Assembly (NCBI GenBank): GCA_021014325.1
Contig: CM037470.1
Span: 5,731,647 to 5,795,646, forward strand
Source of the DNA: Plazaster borealis
Taxonomy: Eukaryota; Echinodermata; Asteroidea; Forcipulatida; Labidiasteridae
Direction of reading: 5' to 3'
DNA length: 64,000 bases
Made by a program: the position numbers and the translations under genes. Below, piece after piece: positions 42,924 to 54,849 of the stretch. Under the pieces are notes generated by a model. It was not told the origin of the DNA, did no database searches, and saw only the letters and a list, made by a program, of their open reading frames with translations. The first letter of the stretch is position 1, and every line of letters begins with the position of its first letter.

Positions 42924-45900
42924 TCAAACTGTGCCTCTCATATCCCCAAATCCGAAAAACAACATTTTATGGCCGCCTTGTGCCATCTCCATACCGGAAA
43001 TGACCAGCAAGTGGGGATACGCAAAATGCTTCTCAGAAGCATGTTCAATGGGATTTTTGTGCACAGAGCAGTCAAAGAGAGAATCACAAAGTAAGCACGG
43101 CCAAATCACACTTAGAATAATGCAGGATTTGCACAAGTTTTATACCATTGGAAAGCCTATCTCAAGGGCTCTCTCCTCGTCCTAGTTTCGTTTCTGTGAC
43201 TATTTTGTAGGCGAGGCGAGCGGCCAGGGAGTAGGGTTACTACCACCACCAACTGGGGCTACGTATGAACACGTACACATGCAAGATATAAATATCTGCC
43301 GAATAATGGTTTCAAACAAATTCTGCGCTATGTTTGACAATAACTCCTGAACTAAGCATGCTAGAGACACAAAATTTATATCAAACTGTGCCTCTCATAT
43401 CCCCAAATCCGAAAAACAACATTTTATGGCCGCCTTGTGCCATCTCCATACTGGAAATGACCAGCAAGTGGGGATACTCAGAATGATCCTCAGAAGCATG
43501 TTCAATGGGATTTTTGTGCACAGAGCAGTCAAAGAGAGAATCACAAAGTAAGCACGGCCAAATCACACTTAGAATAATGCAGGATTTGCCCAAGTTTTAT
43601 ACCATTGGAAAGCCTATCTCAAGGGCTCTCTCCTCGTCCTAGTTTCGTTTCTGTGACTATTTTGTAGGCGAGGCGAGCGGCCAGGGAGTAGGGTTACTAC
43701 CACCACCAACTGGGGCTACGTATAAACACGTACACATGCAAGATATAAATATCTGCCGAATAATGGTTTCAAACAAATTCTGCGCTATGTTTGACAATAA
43801 CTCCTGAACTAAGCATGCTAGAGACACAAAATTTATATCAAACTGTGCCTCTCATATCCCCAAATCCGAAAAACAACATTTTATGGCCGCCTTGTGCCAT
43901 CTCCATACCGGAAATGACCAGCAAGTGGGGATACTCAGAATGATCCTCAGAAGCATGTTCAATGGGATTTTTGTGCACAGAGCAGTCAAAGAGAGAATCA
44001 CAAAGTAAGCACGGCCAAATCACACTTAGAATAATGCAGGATTTGCCCAAGTTTTATACCATTGGAAAGCCTATCTCAAGGGCTCTCTCCTCGTCCTAGT
44101 TTCGTTTCTGTGACTATTTTGTAGGCGAGGCGAGCGGCCAGGGAGTAGGGTTACTACCACCACCAACTGGGGCTACGTATAAACACGTACACATGCAAGA
44201 TATAAATATCTGCCGAATAATGGTTTCAAACAAATTCTGCGCTATGTTTGACAATAACTCCTGAACTAAGCATGCTAGAGACACAAAATTTATATCAAAC
44301 TGTGCCTCTCATATCCCCAAATCCGAAAATCAACATTTTATGGCCGCCTTGTGCCATCTCCATACTGGAAATGACCAGCAAGTGGGGATACTCAGAATGA
44401 TCCTCAGAAGCATGTTCAATGGGATTTTTGTGCACAGAGCAGTCAAAGAGAGAATCACAAAGTAAGCACGGCCAAATCACCCTCAAAATAATGCAGGATT
44501 TGCACAAGTTTTATACCATTGGAAAGCCTATCTCAAGGGCTCTCTCCTCGTCCTAGTTTCGTTTCTGTGACCATTTTGTAGGCGAGGCGAGCGGCCAGGG
44601 AGTAGGGTTACTACCACCACCAACTGGGGCTACGTATGAACACGTACACATGCAAGATATAAATATCTGCCGAATAATGGTTTCAAACAAATTCTGCGCT
44701 ATGTTTGACAATAACTCCTGAACTAAGCATGCTAGAGACACAAAATTTATATCAAACTGTGCCTCTCATATCCCCAAATCCGAAAAACAACATTTTATGG
44801 CCGCCTTGTGCCATCTCCATACCGGAAATGACCAGCAAGTGGGGATACGCAAAATGCTTCTCAGAAGCATGTTCAATGGGATTTTTGTGCACAGAGCAGT
44901 CAAAGAGAGAATCACAAAGTAAGCACGGCCAAATCACACTTAGAATAATGCAGGATTTGCACAAGTTTTATACCATTGGAAAGCCTATCTCAAGGGCTCT
45001 CTCCTCGTCCTAGTTTCGTTTCTGTGACTATTTTGTAGGCGAGGCGAGCGGCCAGGGAGTAGGGTTACTACCACCACCAACTGGGGCTACGTATAAACAC
45101 GTACACATGCAAGATATAAATATCTGCCGAATAATGGTTTCAAACAAATTCTGCGCTATGTTTGACAATAACTCCTGAACTAAGCATGCTAGAGACACAA
45201 AATTTATATCAAACTGTGCCTCTCATATCCCCAAATCCGAAAAACAACATTTTATGGCCGCCTTGTGCCATCTCCATACTGGAAATGACCAGCAAGTGGG
45301 GATACTCAGAATGATCCTCAGAAGCATGTTCAATGGGATTTTTGTGCACAGAGCAGTCAAAGAGAGAATCACAAAGTAAGCACGGCCAAATCACACTTAG
45401 AATAATGCAGGATTTGCCCAAGTTTTATACCATTGGAAAGCCTATCTCAAGGGCTCTCTCCTCGTCCTAGTTTCGTTTCTGTGACTATTTTGTAGGCGAG
45501 GCGAGCGGCCAGGGAGTAGGGCTACTACCACCACCAACTGGGGCTACGTATGAACACGTACACATGCAAGATATAAATATCTGCCGAATAATGGTTTCAA
45601 ACAAATTCTGCGCTATGTTTGACAATAACTCCTGAACTAAGCATGCTAGAGACACAAAATTTATATCAAACTGTGCCTCTCATATCCCCAAATCCAAAAA
45701 AAAACATTTTATGGCCGCCTTGTGCCATCTCCATACCGGAAATGACCAGCAAGTGGGGATACTCAGAATGATCCTCAGAAGCATGTTCAATGGGATTTTT
45801 GTGCACAGAGCAGTCAAAGAGAGAATCACAAAGTAAGCACGGCCAAATCACACTTAGAATAATGCAGGATTTGCCCAAGTTTTATACCATTGGAAAGCCT

Positions 45901-46579
45901 ATCTCAAGGGCTCTCTCCTCGTCCTAGTTTCGTTTCTGTGACTATTTTGTAGGCGAGGCGAGCGGCCAGGGAGTAGGGTTACTACCACCACCAACTGGGG
46001 CTACGTATAAACACGTACACATGCAAGATATAAATATCTGCCGAATAATGGTTTCAAACAAATTCTGCGCTATGTTTGACAATAACTCCTGAACTAAGCA
46101 TGCTAGAGACACAAAATTTATATCAAACTGTGCCTCTCATATCCCCAAATCCGAAAAACAACATTTTATGGCCGCCTTGTGCCATCTCCATACTGGAAAT
46201 GACCAGCAAGTGGGGATACTCAGAATGATCCTCAGAAGCATGTTCAATGGGATTTTTGTGCACAGAGCAGTCAAAGAGAGAATCACAAAGTAAGCACGGC
46301 CAAATCACACTTAGAATAATGCAGGATTTGCACAAGTTTTATACCATTGGAAAGCCTATCTCAAGGGCTCTCTCCTCGTCCTAGTTTCGTTTCTGTGACT
46401 ATTTTGTAGGCGAGGCGAGCGGCCAGGGAGTAGGGCTACTACCACCACCAACTGGGGCTACGTATGAACACGTACACATGCAAGATATAAATATCTGCCG
46501 AATAATGGTTTCAAACAAATTCTGCGCTATGTTTGACAATAACTCCTGAACTAAGCATGCTAGAGACACAAAATTTATA
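42924..46579. repeat. Tandem pair of four-monomer higher-order blocks
   Basis: Monomers at 42,924 to 44,751 and 44,752 to 46,579 each read class A with GCACAAG, then B, then B with CATACCGG, then B with GCACAAG. The 1828 bp spacing fits a duplication of four monomers. The copies have since diverged: only the first has GACCATT and CACCCTCAAAATAATG in its fourth monomer. Confidence 0.65.
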
Positions 46580-49500
46580 TCAAACTGTGCCTCTCATATC
46601 CCCAAATCCGAAAATCAACATTTTATGGCCGCCTTGTGCCATCTCCATACTGGAAATGACCAGCAAGTGGGGATACTCAGAATGATCCTCAGAAGCATGT
46701 TCAATGGGATTTTTGTGCACAGAGCAGTCAAAGAGAGAATCACAAAGTAAGCACGGCCAAATCACACTTAGAATAATGCAGGATTTGCCCAAGTTTTATA
46801 CCATTGGAAAGCCTATCTCAAGGGCTCTCTCCTCGTCCTAGTTTCGTTTCTGTGACTATTTTGTAGGCGAGGCGAGCGGCCAGGGAGTAGGGTTACTACC
46901 ACCACCAACTGGGGCTACGTATAAACACGTACACATGCAAGATATAAATATCTGCCGAATAATGGTTTCAAACAAATTCTGCGCTATGTTTGACAATAAC
47001 TCCTGAACTAAGCATGCTAGAGACACAAAATTTATATCAAACTGTGCCTCTCATATCCCCAAATCCGAAAAACAACATTTTATGGCCGCCTTGTGCCATC
47101 TCCATACCGGAAATGACCAGCAAGTGGGGATACGCAAAATGCTTCTCAGAAGCATGTTCAATGGGATTTTTGTGCACAGAGCAGTCAAAGAGAGAATCAC
47201 AAAGTAAGCACGGCCAAATCACACTTAGAATAATGCAGGATTTGCCCAAGTTTTATACCATTGGAAAGCCTATCTCAAGGGCTCTCTCCTCGTCCTAGTT
47301 TCGTTTCTGTGACTATTTTGTAGGCGAGGCGAGCGGCCAGGGAGTAGGGTTACTACCACCACCAACTGGGGCTACGTATAAACACGTACACATGCAAGAT
47401 ATAAATATCTGCCGAATAATGGTTTCAAACAAATTCTGCGCTATGTTTGACAATAACTCCTGAACTAAGCATGCTAGAGACACAAAATTTATATCAAACT
47501 GTGCCTCTCATATCCCCAAATCCGAAAAACAACATTTTATGGCCGCCTTGTGCCATCTCCATACTGGAAATGACCAGCAAGTGGGGATACTCAGAATGAT
47601 CCTCAGAAGCATGTTCAATGGGATTTTTGTGCACAGAGCAGTCAAAGAGAGAATCACAAAGTAAGCACGGCCAAATCACACTTAGAATAATGCAGGATTT
47701 GCACAAGTTTTATACCATTGGAAAGCCTATCTCAAGGGCTCTCTCCTCGTCCTAGTTTCGTTTCTGTGACTATTTTGTAGGCGAGGCGAGCGGCCAGGGA
47801 GTAGGGTTACTACCACCACCAACTGGGGCTACGTATGAACACGTACACATGCAAGATATAAATATCTGCCGAATAATGGTTTCAAACAAATTCTGCGCTA
47901 TGTTTGACAATAACTCCTGAACTAAGCATGCTAGAGACACAAAATTTATATCAAACTGTGCCTCTCATATCCCCAAATCCGAAAAACAACATTTTATGGC
48001 CGCCTTGTGCCATCTCCATACCGGAAATGACCAGCAAGTGGGGATACTCAGAATGATCCTCAGAAGCATGTTCAATGGGATTTTTGTGCACAGAGCAGTC
48101 AAAGAGAGAATCACAAAGTAAGCACGGCCAAATCACCCTCAAAATAATGCAGGATTTGCACAAGTTTTATACCATTGGAAAGCCTATCTCAAGGGCTCTC
48201 TCCTCGTCCTAGTTTCGTTTCTGTGACTATTTTGTAGGCGAGGCGAGCGGCCAGGGAGTAGGGTTACTACCACCACCAACTGGGGCTACGTATGAACACG
48301 TACACATGCAAGATATAAATATCTGCCGAATAATGGTTTCAAACAAATTCTGCGCTATGTTTGACAATAACTCCTGAACTAAGCATGCTAGAGACACAAA
48401 ATTTATATCAAACTGTGCCTCTCATATCCCCAAATCCGAAAAACAACATTTTATGGCCGCCTTGTGCCATCTCCATACTGGAAATGACCAGCAAGTGGGG
48501 ATACTCAGAATGATCCTCAGAAGCATGTTCAATGGGATTTTTGTGCACAGAGCAGTCAAAGAGAGAATCACAAAGTAAGCACGGCCAAATCACACTTAGA
48601 ATAATGCAGGATTTGCCCAAGTTTTATACCATTGGAAAGCCTATCTCAAGGGCTCTCTCCTCGTCCTAGTTTCGTTTCTGTGACTATTTTGTAGGCGAGG
48701 CGAGCGGCCAGGAAGTAGGGTTACTACCATCACCAACTGGGGCTACGTATGAACACGTACACATGCAAGATATAAATATCTGCCGAATAATGGTTTCAAA
48801 CAAATTCTGCGCTATGTTTGACAATAACTCCTGAACTAAGCATGCTAGAGACACAAAATTTATATCAAACTGTGCCTCTCATATCCCCAAATCTGAAAAA
48901 CAACATTTTATGGCCGCCTTGTGCCATCTCCATACTGGAAATGACCAGCAAGTGGGGATACTCAGAATGATCCTCAGAAGCATGTTCAATGGGATTTTTG
49001 TGCACAGAGCAGTCAAAGAGAGAATCACAAAGTAAGCACGGCCAAATCACACTTAGAATAATGCAGGATTTGCCCAAGTTTTATACCATTGGAAAGCCTA
49101 TCTCAAGGGCTCTCTCCTCGTCCTAGTTTCGTTTCTGTGACTATTTTGTAGGCGAGGCGAGCGGCCAGGAAGTAGGGTTACTACCACCACCAACTGGGGC
49201 TACGTATGAACACGTACACATGCAAGATATAAATATCTGCCGAATAATGGTTTCAAACAAATTCTGCGCTATGTTTGACAATAACTCCTGAACTAAGCAT
49301 GCTAGAGACACAAAATTTATATCAAACTGTGCCTCTCATATCCCCAAATCCGAAAAACAACATTTTATGGCCGCCTTGTGCCATCTCCATACCGGAAATG
49401 ACCAGCAAGTGGGGATACGCAAAATGCTTCTCAGAAGCATGTTCAATGGGATTTTTGTGCACAGAGCAGTCAAAGAGAGAATCACAAAGTAAGCACGGCC

Positions 49501-50036
49501 AAATCACACTTAGAATAATGCAGGATTTTCCGATGTTTTATACCATTGGAAAGCCTATCTCAAGGGCTCTCTCCTCGTCCTAGTTTCGTTTCTGTGACTA
49601 TTTTGTAGGCGAGGCGAGCGGCCAGGGAGTAGGGTTACTACCACCACCAACTGGGGCTACGTATAAACACGTACACATGCAAGATATAAATATCTGCCGA
49701 ATAATGGTTTCAAACAAATTCTGCGCTATGTTTGACAATAACTCCTGAACTAAGCATGCTAGAGACACAAAATTTATATCAAACTGTGCCTCTCATATCC
49801 CCAAATCCGAAAAACAACATTTTATGGCCGCCTTGTGCCATCTCCATACTGGAAATGACCAGCAAGTGGGGATACTCAGAATGATCCTCAGAAGCATGTT
49901 CAATGGGATTTTTGTGCACAGAGCAGTCAAAGAGAGAATCACAAAGTAAGCACGGCCAAATCACACTTAGAATAATGCAGGATTTGCACAAGTTTTATAC
50001 CATTGGAAAGCCTATCTCAAGGGCTCTCTCCTCGTC

Positions 50037-51604
50037 CTAGTTTTGTTTCTGTGACCATTTTGTAGGCGAGGCGAGCGGCCAGGGAGTAGGTTTACTACCA
50101 CCAACAACTGGGGCTACGTATGAACACGTACACATGCAAGACATAAATACCTGCCGAATAATGGTTTCAAACAAATTCTGCGCTATGTTTGACAATAATT
50201 CCTGAACTGAGCATGCTAGAGACACAAAATCTATATCAAACTGTGCCTCTCATATCCCCAAATCCGAAAATTAACATTTTATTGCCGCCTTGCGCCATCT
50301 CCATACCGGAAATGACCAGCAAGTGGGGATACTCAAAATGCTTCTCAGAAGCATGTTCAATGGGATTTTTGTGCACAGAGCAGTCAAAGAGAGAATCACA
50401 AAGTAAGCAGGGCCAAATCACCCTCAAAATAATGCAGGATTTGCACAAGTTTTATACCATTGGAAAGCCTATCTCAAGGGCTCTCTCCTCGTTCTAGTTT
50501 CGTTTCTGTGACCATTTTGTAGGCAAGGCAAGCGACCAGGGAGTAGGGTTACTACCACCACCAACTGGGGCTACGTATGAACACGTACACATGCAAGATA
50601 TAAATATCTGCCGAATAATGGTTTCAAACAAATTCTGCGCTATGTTTGACAATAACTCCTGAACTAAGCATGCTAGAGACACAAAATTTATATCAAACTG
50701 TGCCTCTCATATCCCCAAATCCGAAAAACAACATTTTATGGCCGCCTTGTGCCATCTCCATACCGGAAATGACCAGCAAGTGGGGTACTCAGAATGATCC
50801 TTAGAAGCATGTTCAATGGGATTTTTGTGCACAGAGCAGTCAAAGAGAGAATCACAAATTAGCACGGCCAAATCACCCTCAGAATAATGCAGAATTTGCA
50901 CAAGTTTTATACCATTGGAAAGCCTATCTCAAGGGCTCTCTCCTCGTTTTAGTTTCGCTTCTGTGACTATTTTGTAGGCGAGGCGAGCGGCCAGGGAGTA
51001 GGGTTACTACCACCACCAACTGGGGCTACGTATGAACACGTACACATGCAAGATATAAATACCTGCCGAATAATGGTTTGAAACAAATTCTGCGCTATGT
51101 TTTACAATAATTCCTGAATTAAGCATGCTAGAGACACAAAATTTATATCAAACTCTGCCTCTCATATCCCCAAATCCGAAAATCAACATTTTATTGCCGC
51201 CTTGCGCCATCTCCATACCGGAAATGACCAGCAAGTGGGGATACTCAGAATGATCCTCAGAAGCATGTTCAATGGGATTTTTGCGCACAGAGCAGTCAAA
51301 GAGAGAATCACAAAGTAAGCACGGACAAAACACCCTCAGAATAATGCAGGATTTGCACAAGTTTTATACCATTGGAAAGCCTATCTCAAGGGCTCTCTCC
51401 TCGTCCTAGTTTCGTTTCTGTGACCATTTTGGTAGGCAAGGCGAGCGACCAGGGAGTAGGGTTACTACTACCGCCAACTGGGGCTACGTATGAACATGTA
51501 CACATGCAAAACATGAATACCTGCTGAATAATGGTTTCAGACACATTCTGCGGTATGTTTGACAATAACTCCAGAACTTAGTATACTATAAAGACACAAA
51601 ATTT
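50037..51604. repeat. Diverging satellite monomers at the right array edge
   Basis: From about 50,040 substitutions rise sharply relative to the interior: TTTTGTTTCTG, ACATAAATACCTG, AATTCCTGAACTG, TTATTGCCGCCTTGCGCC, CACCCTCAAAATAATG and others. Small indels also appear, such as loss of one A in GTGGGGTACTC near 50,785. The period is still about 457 bp. This is a transition zone between the homogenised array and the decayed remnants. Confidence 0.93.
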
Positions 51605-53003
51605 AGACTACATTCTGCCTCTCACACTCATAAATTCGAATATCGTATTTTTATGGCAACGGGATTTTTGTACACAGATCTTTCAAAGAGACAAATGCAA
51701 AGTAAGCACGGTCAAATCAACCTCAGAATAAAACTGGATTTTGACAAGTTTATACCATTGGAAAGCCCATGTCAGGGGCTCTCTCCTTGTTCTAGTTTCT
51801 TTTCTGTCAACATTTTGTAAGCGAAGCCAGCGGCCAGGAAGTAGCGTTAATACCAACACCGCAGTAGCGTTACTACCAACACCAAATTAATCACCTGGGG
51901 CTGCGTACTAACACAAGCAAGAATTTCCTGCCGACTAACTAATTGAATTGAATTGAATTGAATTGAAATCAATTCTGCGTTGACAATAACTCCTGAACTA
52001 AGCATGCTAGACATAGACACACATGGGGTTTTTTTCCAAATCTGCCTCGCGTATCCTTGCATTCGAAAATCAAAGTTTTATTTCCATTTTGAGCCATCTT
52101 CAGATCTGAAATGGCCAGTAAGTGGGGATACTCAGAATGTTCCTCAAAAGCATGTTTAACGGGATTTTTGTATACAGAGCTTTCAAAGAGACCAATGTTT
52201 GTACAAAGTATAAAGCACGGTCAAATCACCCTCAGAATAATGCCGGATTTGCACAAGTTTTATACCATTTGAAATCCATCTCAAGGGCTCTCTTCTCGTC
52301 CTAGTTTCGTTTCGGTGACGATTTTGAAGGCGAGGCGAGCGGCCAGGAAATACTGTTACTACAGCCTCCAACTGGGGCTACGTAAACACAAGCAATACAT
52401 TTCCTGCCGAATAATGGTTTGAAACGAATTGTACGGTATGTTTGACAATAACTCCAACTAAGCATACTAGAGACACGATCAAAATCTGGCTCTTATATCC
52501 ATAAATCCGAAAATCTAATTTTTATGGTCACTTTGTGCCATCTTCAGACCAGAAATGACCAGCAAGTGGGGATACTCAGAATGCCCCTCAAAAGAATGTT
52601 CAACGGGATTTTTGTTCACATAGCTGTCAAAGAGACAAATACAAAGTAAGACATGGTCGAATCACCCTCAAAATAATGCTGGATTTGCACAAGTTTTATA
52701 CCATTGAAAAGCCCATGTCAAGGGCTTTTTTTCTCGTTCTAGTTTAGTTTCTTTCACCATTTTGTAGACGATGCTAGCGGCCAGAAAGTAGGGTTACTAC
52801 CGACACCAAAGTAATCACCGGGGCCGCGTACTAACACAACCAAGAAATTTATGCCGAATAATGGTTTGAAATCAATTCTGCGCTATATGGTTGACAATAA
52901 CTCCTGAACTAAGCATGCTAGGCACACAACAACATTCTTCCCAATCCGCCTTGCACCATTGGGAAGCCCACCTCAAGGTCTCTATTGGAAAGCCCATTCG
53001 AAG
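51605..53003. repeat. Decayed and truncated satellite remnants
   Basis: Three heavily mutated monomers can be followed by the anchor GACAATAACTCC...AAGCATGCTAG, at about 51,561, 51,973, 52,443 and 52,892. The first lacks roughly 100 bp in its middle. A 26 bp direct duplication built on GTAGCGTTA...CCAACACC lies at about 51,841 to 51,886. After the last anchor there is a collapsed remnant with CCGCCTTGCACCATTGGG and two overlapping copies of the ATTGGAAAGCCC segment. Homology stops near 53,003. Confidence 0.88.
51939..51971. repeat. AATTG microsatellite inside a decayed monomer
   Basis: About five consecutive AATTG units (TTGAATTGAATTGAATTG) replace the part of the monomer that elsewhere reads AATAATGGTTTCAAACAAATTC. 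The array seems to have grown from the ancestral CAAATTCTGC segment. Confidence 0.85.
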
Positions 53004-53029
53004 CTTAATATCATCAGGGTTCTTTCTAA

Positions 53030-53127
53030 AAGTAAACGAACAATCATTTTCCTCTCCAGCGCCTCCGAATAGTGTTCTAGATAGATGGCGCTATATAAAT
53101 GCTTATTATTATTATTATTGTTATTAT
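53030..53127 (+). mobile_element. SINE 3' tail fragment
   Basis: The segment ends in GGCGCTATATAAATGC followed by an ATT-rich simple repeat (TTATTATTATTATTGTTATTATTT). The same kind of tail is found on the tRNA-derived SINE at 57.5 kb. No tRNA-like head is visible upstream; satellite remnants end only about 30 bp before it. It is probably a 5'-truncated SINE or a LINE 3' end. Confidence 0.65.
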
Positions 53128-54002
53128 TTAGTACATGTTCTTTTCGTCTTCTGTTTATATACTTCTTTTATTCGTTTCTGTAATATATAATACTTTGGTT
53201 GCTAACCTTCACTTTGTTGTCATGCTTGGCATCTCGGCATGTACATGTACATGTACGTTTGGCTGGCATGCACTGTGAATGAGTTGTCTTGTCGGGTATA
53301 GGCCGATTTATCCGACAGTCAGTTTGACCTTTCCTTGCAGCAGATGACCGCTCCTCTGATCTGATTTTATTCAATTGTATGTGAACCGACCACGGGCAGC
53401 CATCATTTCCTTCAAAATCGCTCTAGGGAGGTATATAATAACGCAGAACTAATGTAGAACAATGAATTCTCCTCAGAATGTCTGCCTTTCAGCAGGCACA
53501 AACCATAGAAAACTAAACAGTGAAAGGTAAACTGTTGAAATTGAGATACTCCTCTTGTACTGTTGAATGCTGATACGATAGAGCATTCATTTTAGATGAG
53601 CCAGACGTTAAATTGTAGATGTTTTTTTGTTGAAACTGGCCGAGGGAACCTATATTTGGGTCAAAACTTAATGTGCGATTCTATGGTTTAATTGTAGTGA
53701 GGGCCGCTATTAGAAGCCGACATATTTAAATATTTGTTGTCTTATCCACGTCGTAGGCCTACACACTGGTCAGCTCATAATCATAAGCTGGACAATGCCT
53801 CACTTCCTAGACGGGGTGTCAATCAACAGGGGTCAGGAAAAATTAAAAACTCTGCCAGCATCCTTTGTGTTAAAATGGTAAATGAAAAACAAACTATCGA
53901 ACTAATTTACCCTCCGCAACGAAGCTCCAAAAATTGTATCGCTCATTACACCAGCCTCATTGGAAGGCAATTTTATGGTAATTAAGTCTGTTTGGGTGTG
54001 GT
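53128..54002. other. No recognisable feature
   Basis: I see no gene, repeat or RNA in this stretch. The short open frames lack recognisable motifs. A small alternating run TGTACATGTACATGTACG occurs near 53,240. Confidence 0.5.
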
Positions 54003-54072
54003 GGGGTTGGGGTGGGGAATGGTTGTTGGAGTGGCCGGGGGAGTGGGTGGTGGGCGAGGGAGTGGGTGGGGG
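54003..54072 (+). other. G-rich block, candidate G-quadruplex
   Basis: Many runs of three to five G are separated by loops of one to four bases, for example GGGGTTGGGGTGGGG and then GGGGGAGTGGGTGGTGGG and more. This exceeds the simple four-tract quadruplex pattern several times over. No gene start is recognisable beside it, so any regulatory role is unproven. Confidence 0.75.
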
Positions 54073-54559
54073 CGTACATTGTATTAGCCTGATGATAGAT
54101 ACATTAACACAAGGTTTGTGTACGCATGTCAATGGGGGGGGGCGCCGCCGGCAAACTTCAAAGGATCATGGTCAACTGTTAGTAAAACTCAACCCCGTGG
54201 ACGACTACGCTATCTTAACAGGGTGGTTCTAATACAGGATTACAAGAAGTATGACCGGATTTAACCGAACGGTTCTTATGTTATTGAAAAAACAAAAAAA
54301 TATGCCTTCCGCTACAGCCCATTGGCTAGGCGCAAAATAAGGGTAAATTAACACACGGACGTGTAAACAATCATGGAGCACCATGAAACAACACATTTAG
54401 TTCTTTTTTAATTGGAAAAATGCAACACAAACTTTTGTTTAACCTATGGAAAAATCTTGTCAGCATGTGCTGACAACGTACCACGGGGGCCTTGCGACCA
54501 AACAGGTCCCTCGCTTGGGTTGTTGTTGTTGTTTTATTACAAATTACGCAGTATTCAAA
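54073..54559. other. No recognisable feature
   Basis: Non-coding as far as I can tell. It holds a G run near 54,134, an A-rich tract near 54,290 and a short TGTTGTTGTTGTT run near 54,520. Confidence 0.45.
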
Positions 54560-54699
54560 TAACATGGTTTTTGGGTGGACAGTCAATGTTGTTAGCTCCC
54601 CAAGGTATTGGAAGTTGACGAACTAGTTCCAGAGGCGAAGCCGAGGAAACTAACCAGGGGAGCTTTTTTCGACTGTCCATCCCAAATAAACCATGTTGT
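54560..54699. mobile_element. Short fold-back element (MITE-like)
   Basis: The left arm AACATGGTTTTTGGGTGGAC followed by AGTC is matched on the opposite strand by GACTGTCCATCCCAAATAAA followed by CCATGTT. Inside these, AGCTCCCC pairs with GGGGAGCT. The core contains GAGGCGAAGCCGAGG. The arms differ by small indels, so it is an old copy. No transposase is encoded and a target-site duplication is not clear. Confidence 0.7.
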
Positions 54700-54849
54700 G
54701 TTTTACTATACCTCATACTTCTCTCTCTCAGTCTCTCTTTTAATAGCATCATTGAGCTCGGGAAAAAGCCGCATCCATCTTTTCATGGGGTAGCAATGCG
54801 TGTTCGCGCGTGTGTAATATACTGGCAATTGTTAGCATGTTGATGTTAA

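Larger units (their letters stand above)
1..51604. repeat. 457 bp satellite DNA tandem array (113 monomers)
   Basis: Direct head-to-tail repetition with a 457 bp period is visible throughout. Taking the motif TATATCAAACTGTGCC as phase marker, monomers begin near 7, 464, 921, 1378 and so on to 51,148, giving 113 copies; the array continues off the left end. Two classes are separated by a short block: class A reads TACGCAAAATGCTTCTCAG and class B reads TACTCAGAATGATCCTCAG. In order from the left, with 1 for A and 2 for B: 2121221221 1212122112 1121221212 2121212221 2212122122 2122211211 1212122122 2121121221 2222222112 1122122212 2221222212 122. Other diagnostic sites are GCCCAAG/GCACAAG, GACTATT/GACCATT, TATAAAC/TATGAAC and CATACCGG/CATACTGG. 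There is no gene or mobile element inside. Function is unknown; centromeric or heterochromatic location is inference from size and homogeneity only. Confidence 0.98.

Noticed and set aside
1..51604. CRISPR array
   Set aside because: The period is 457 bp with no alternation of short repeats and unique spacers, and the whole monomer is repeated. The context is eukaryotic.
53960..54232. 90-residue plus-strand frame rich in Trp and Gly
   Set aside because: It is the translation of the G-rich block, with no family motif or gene structure.
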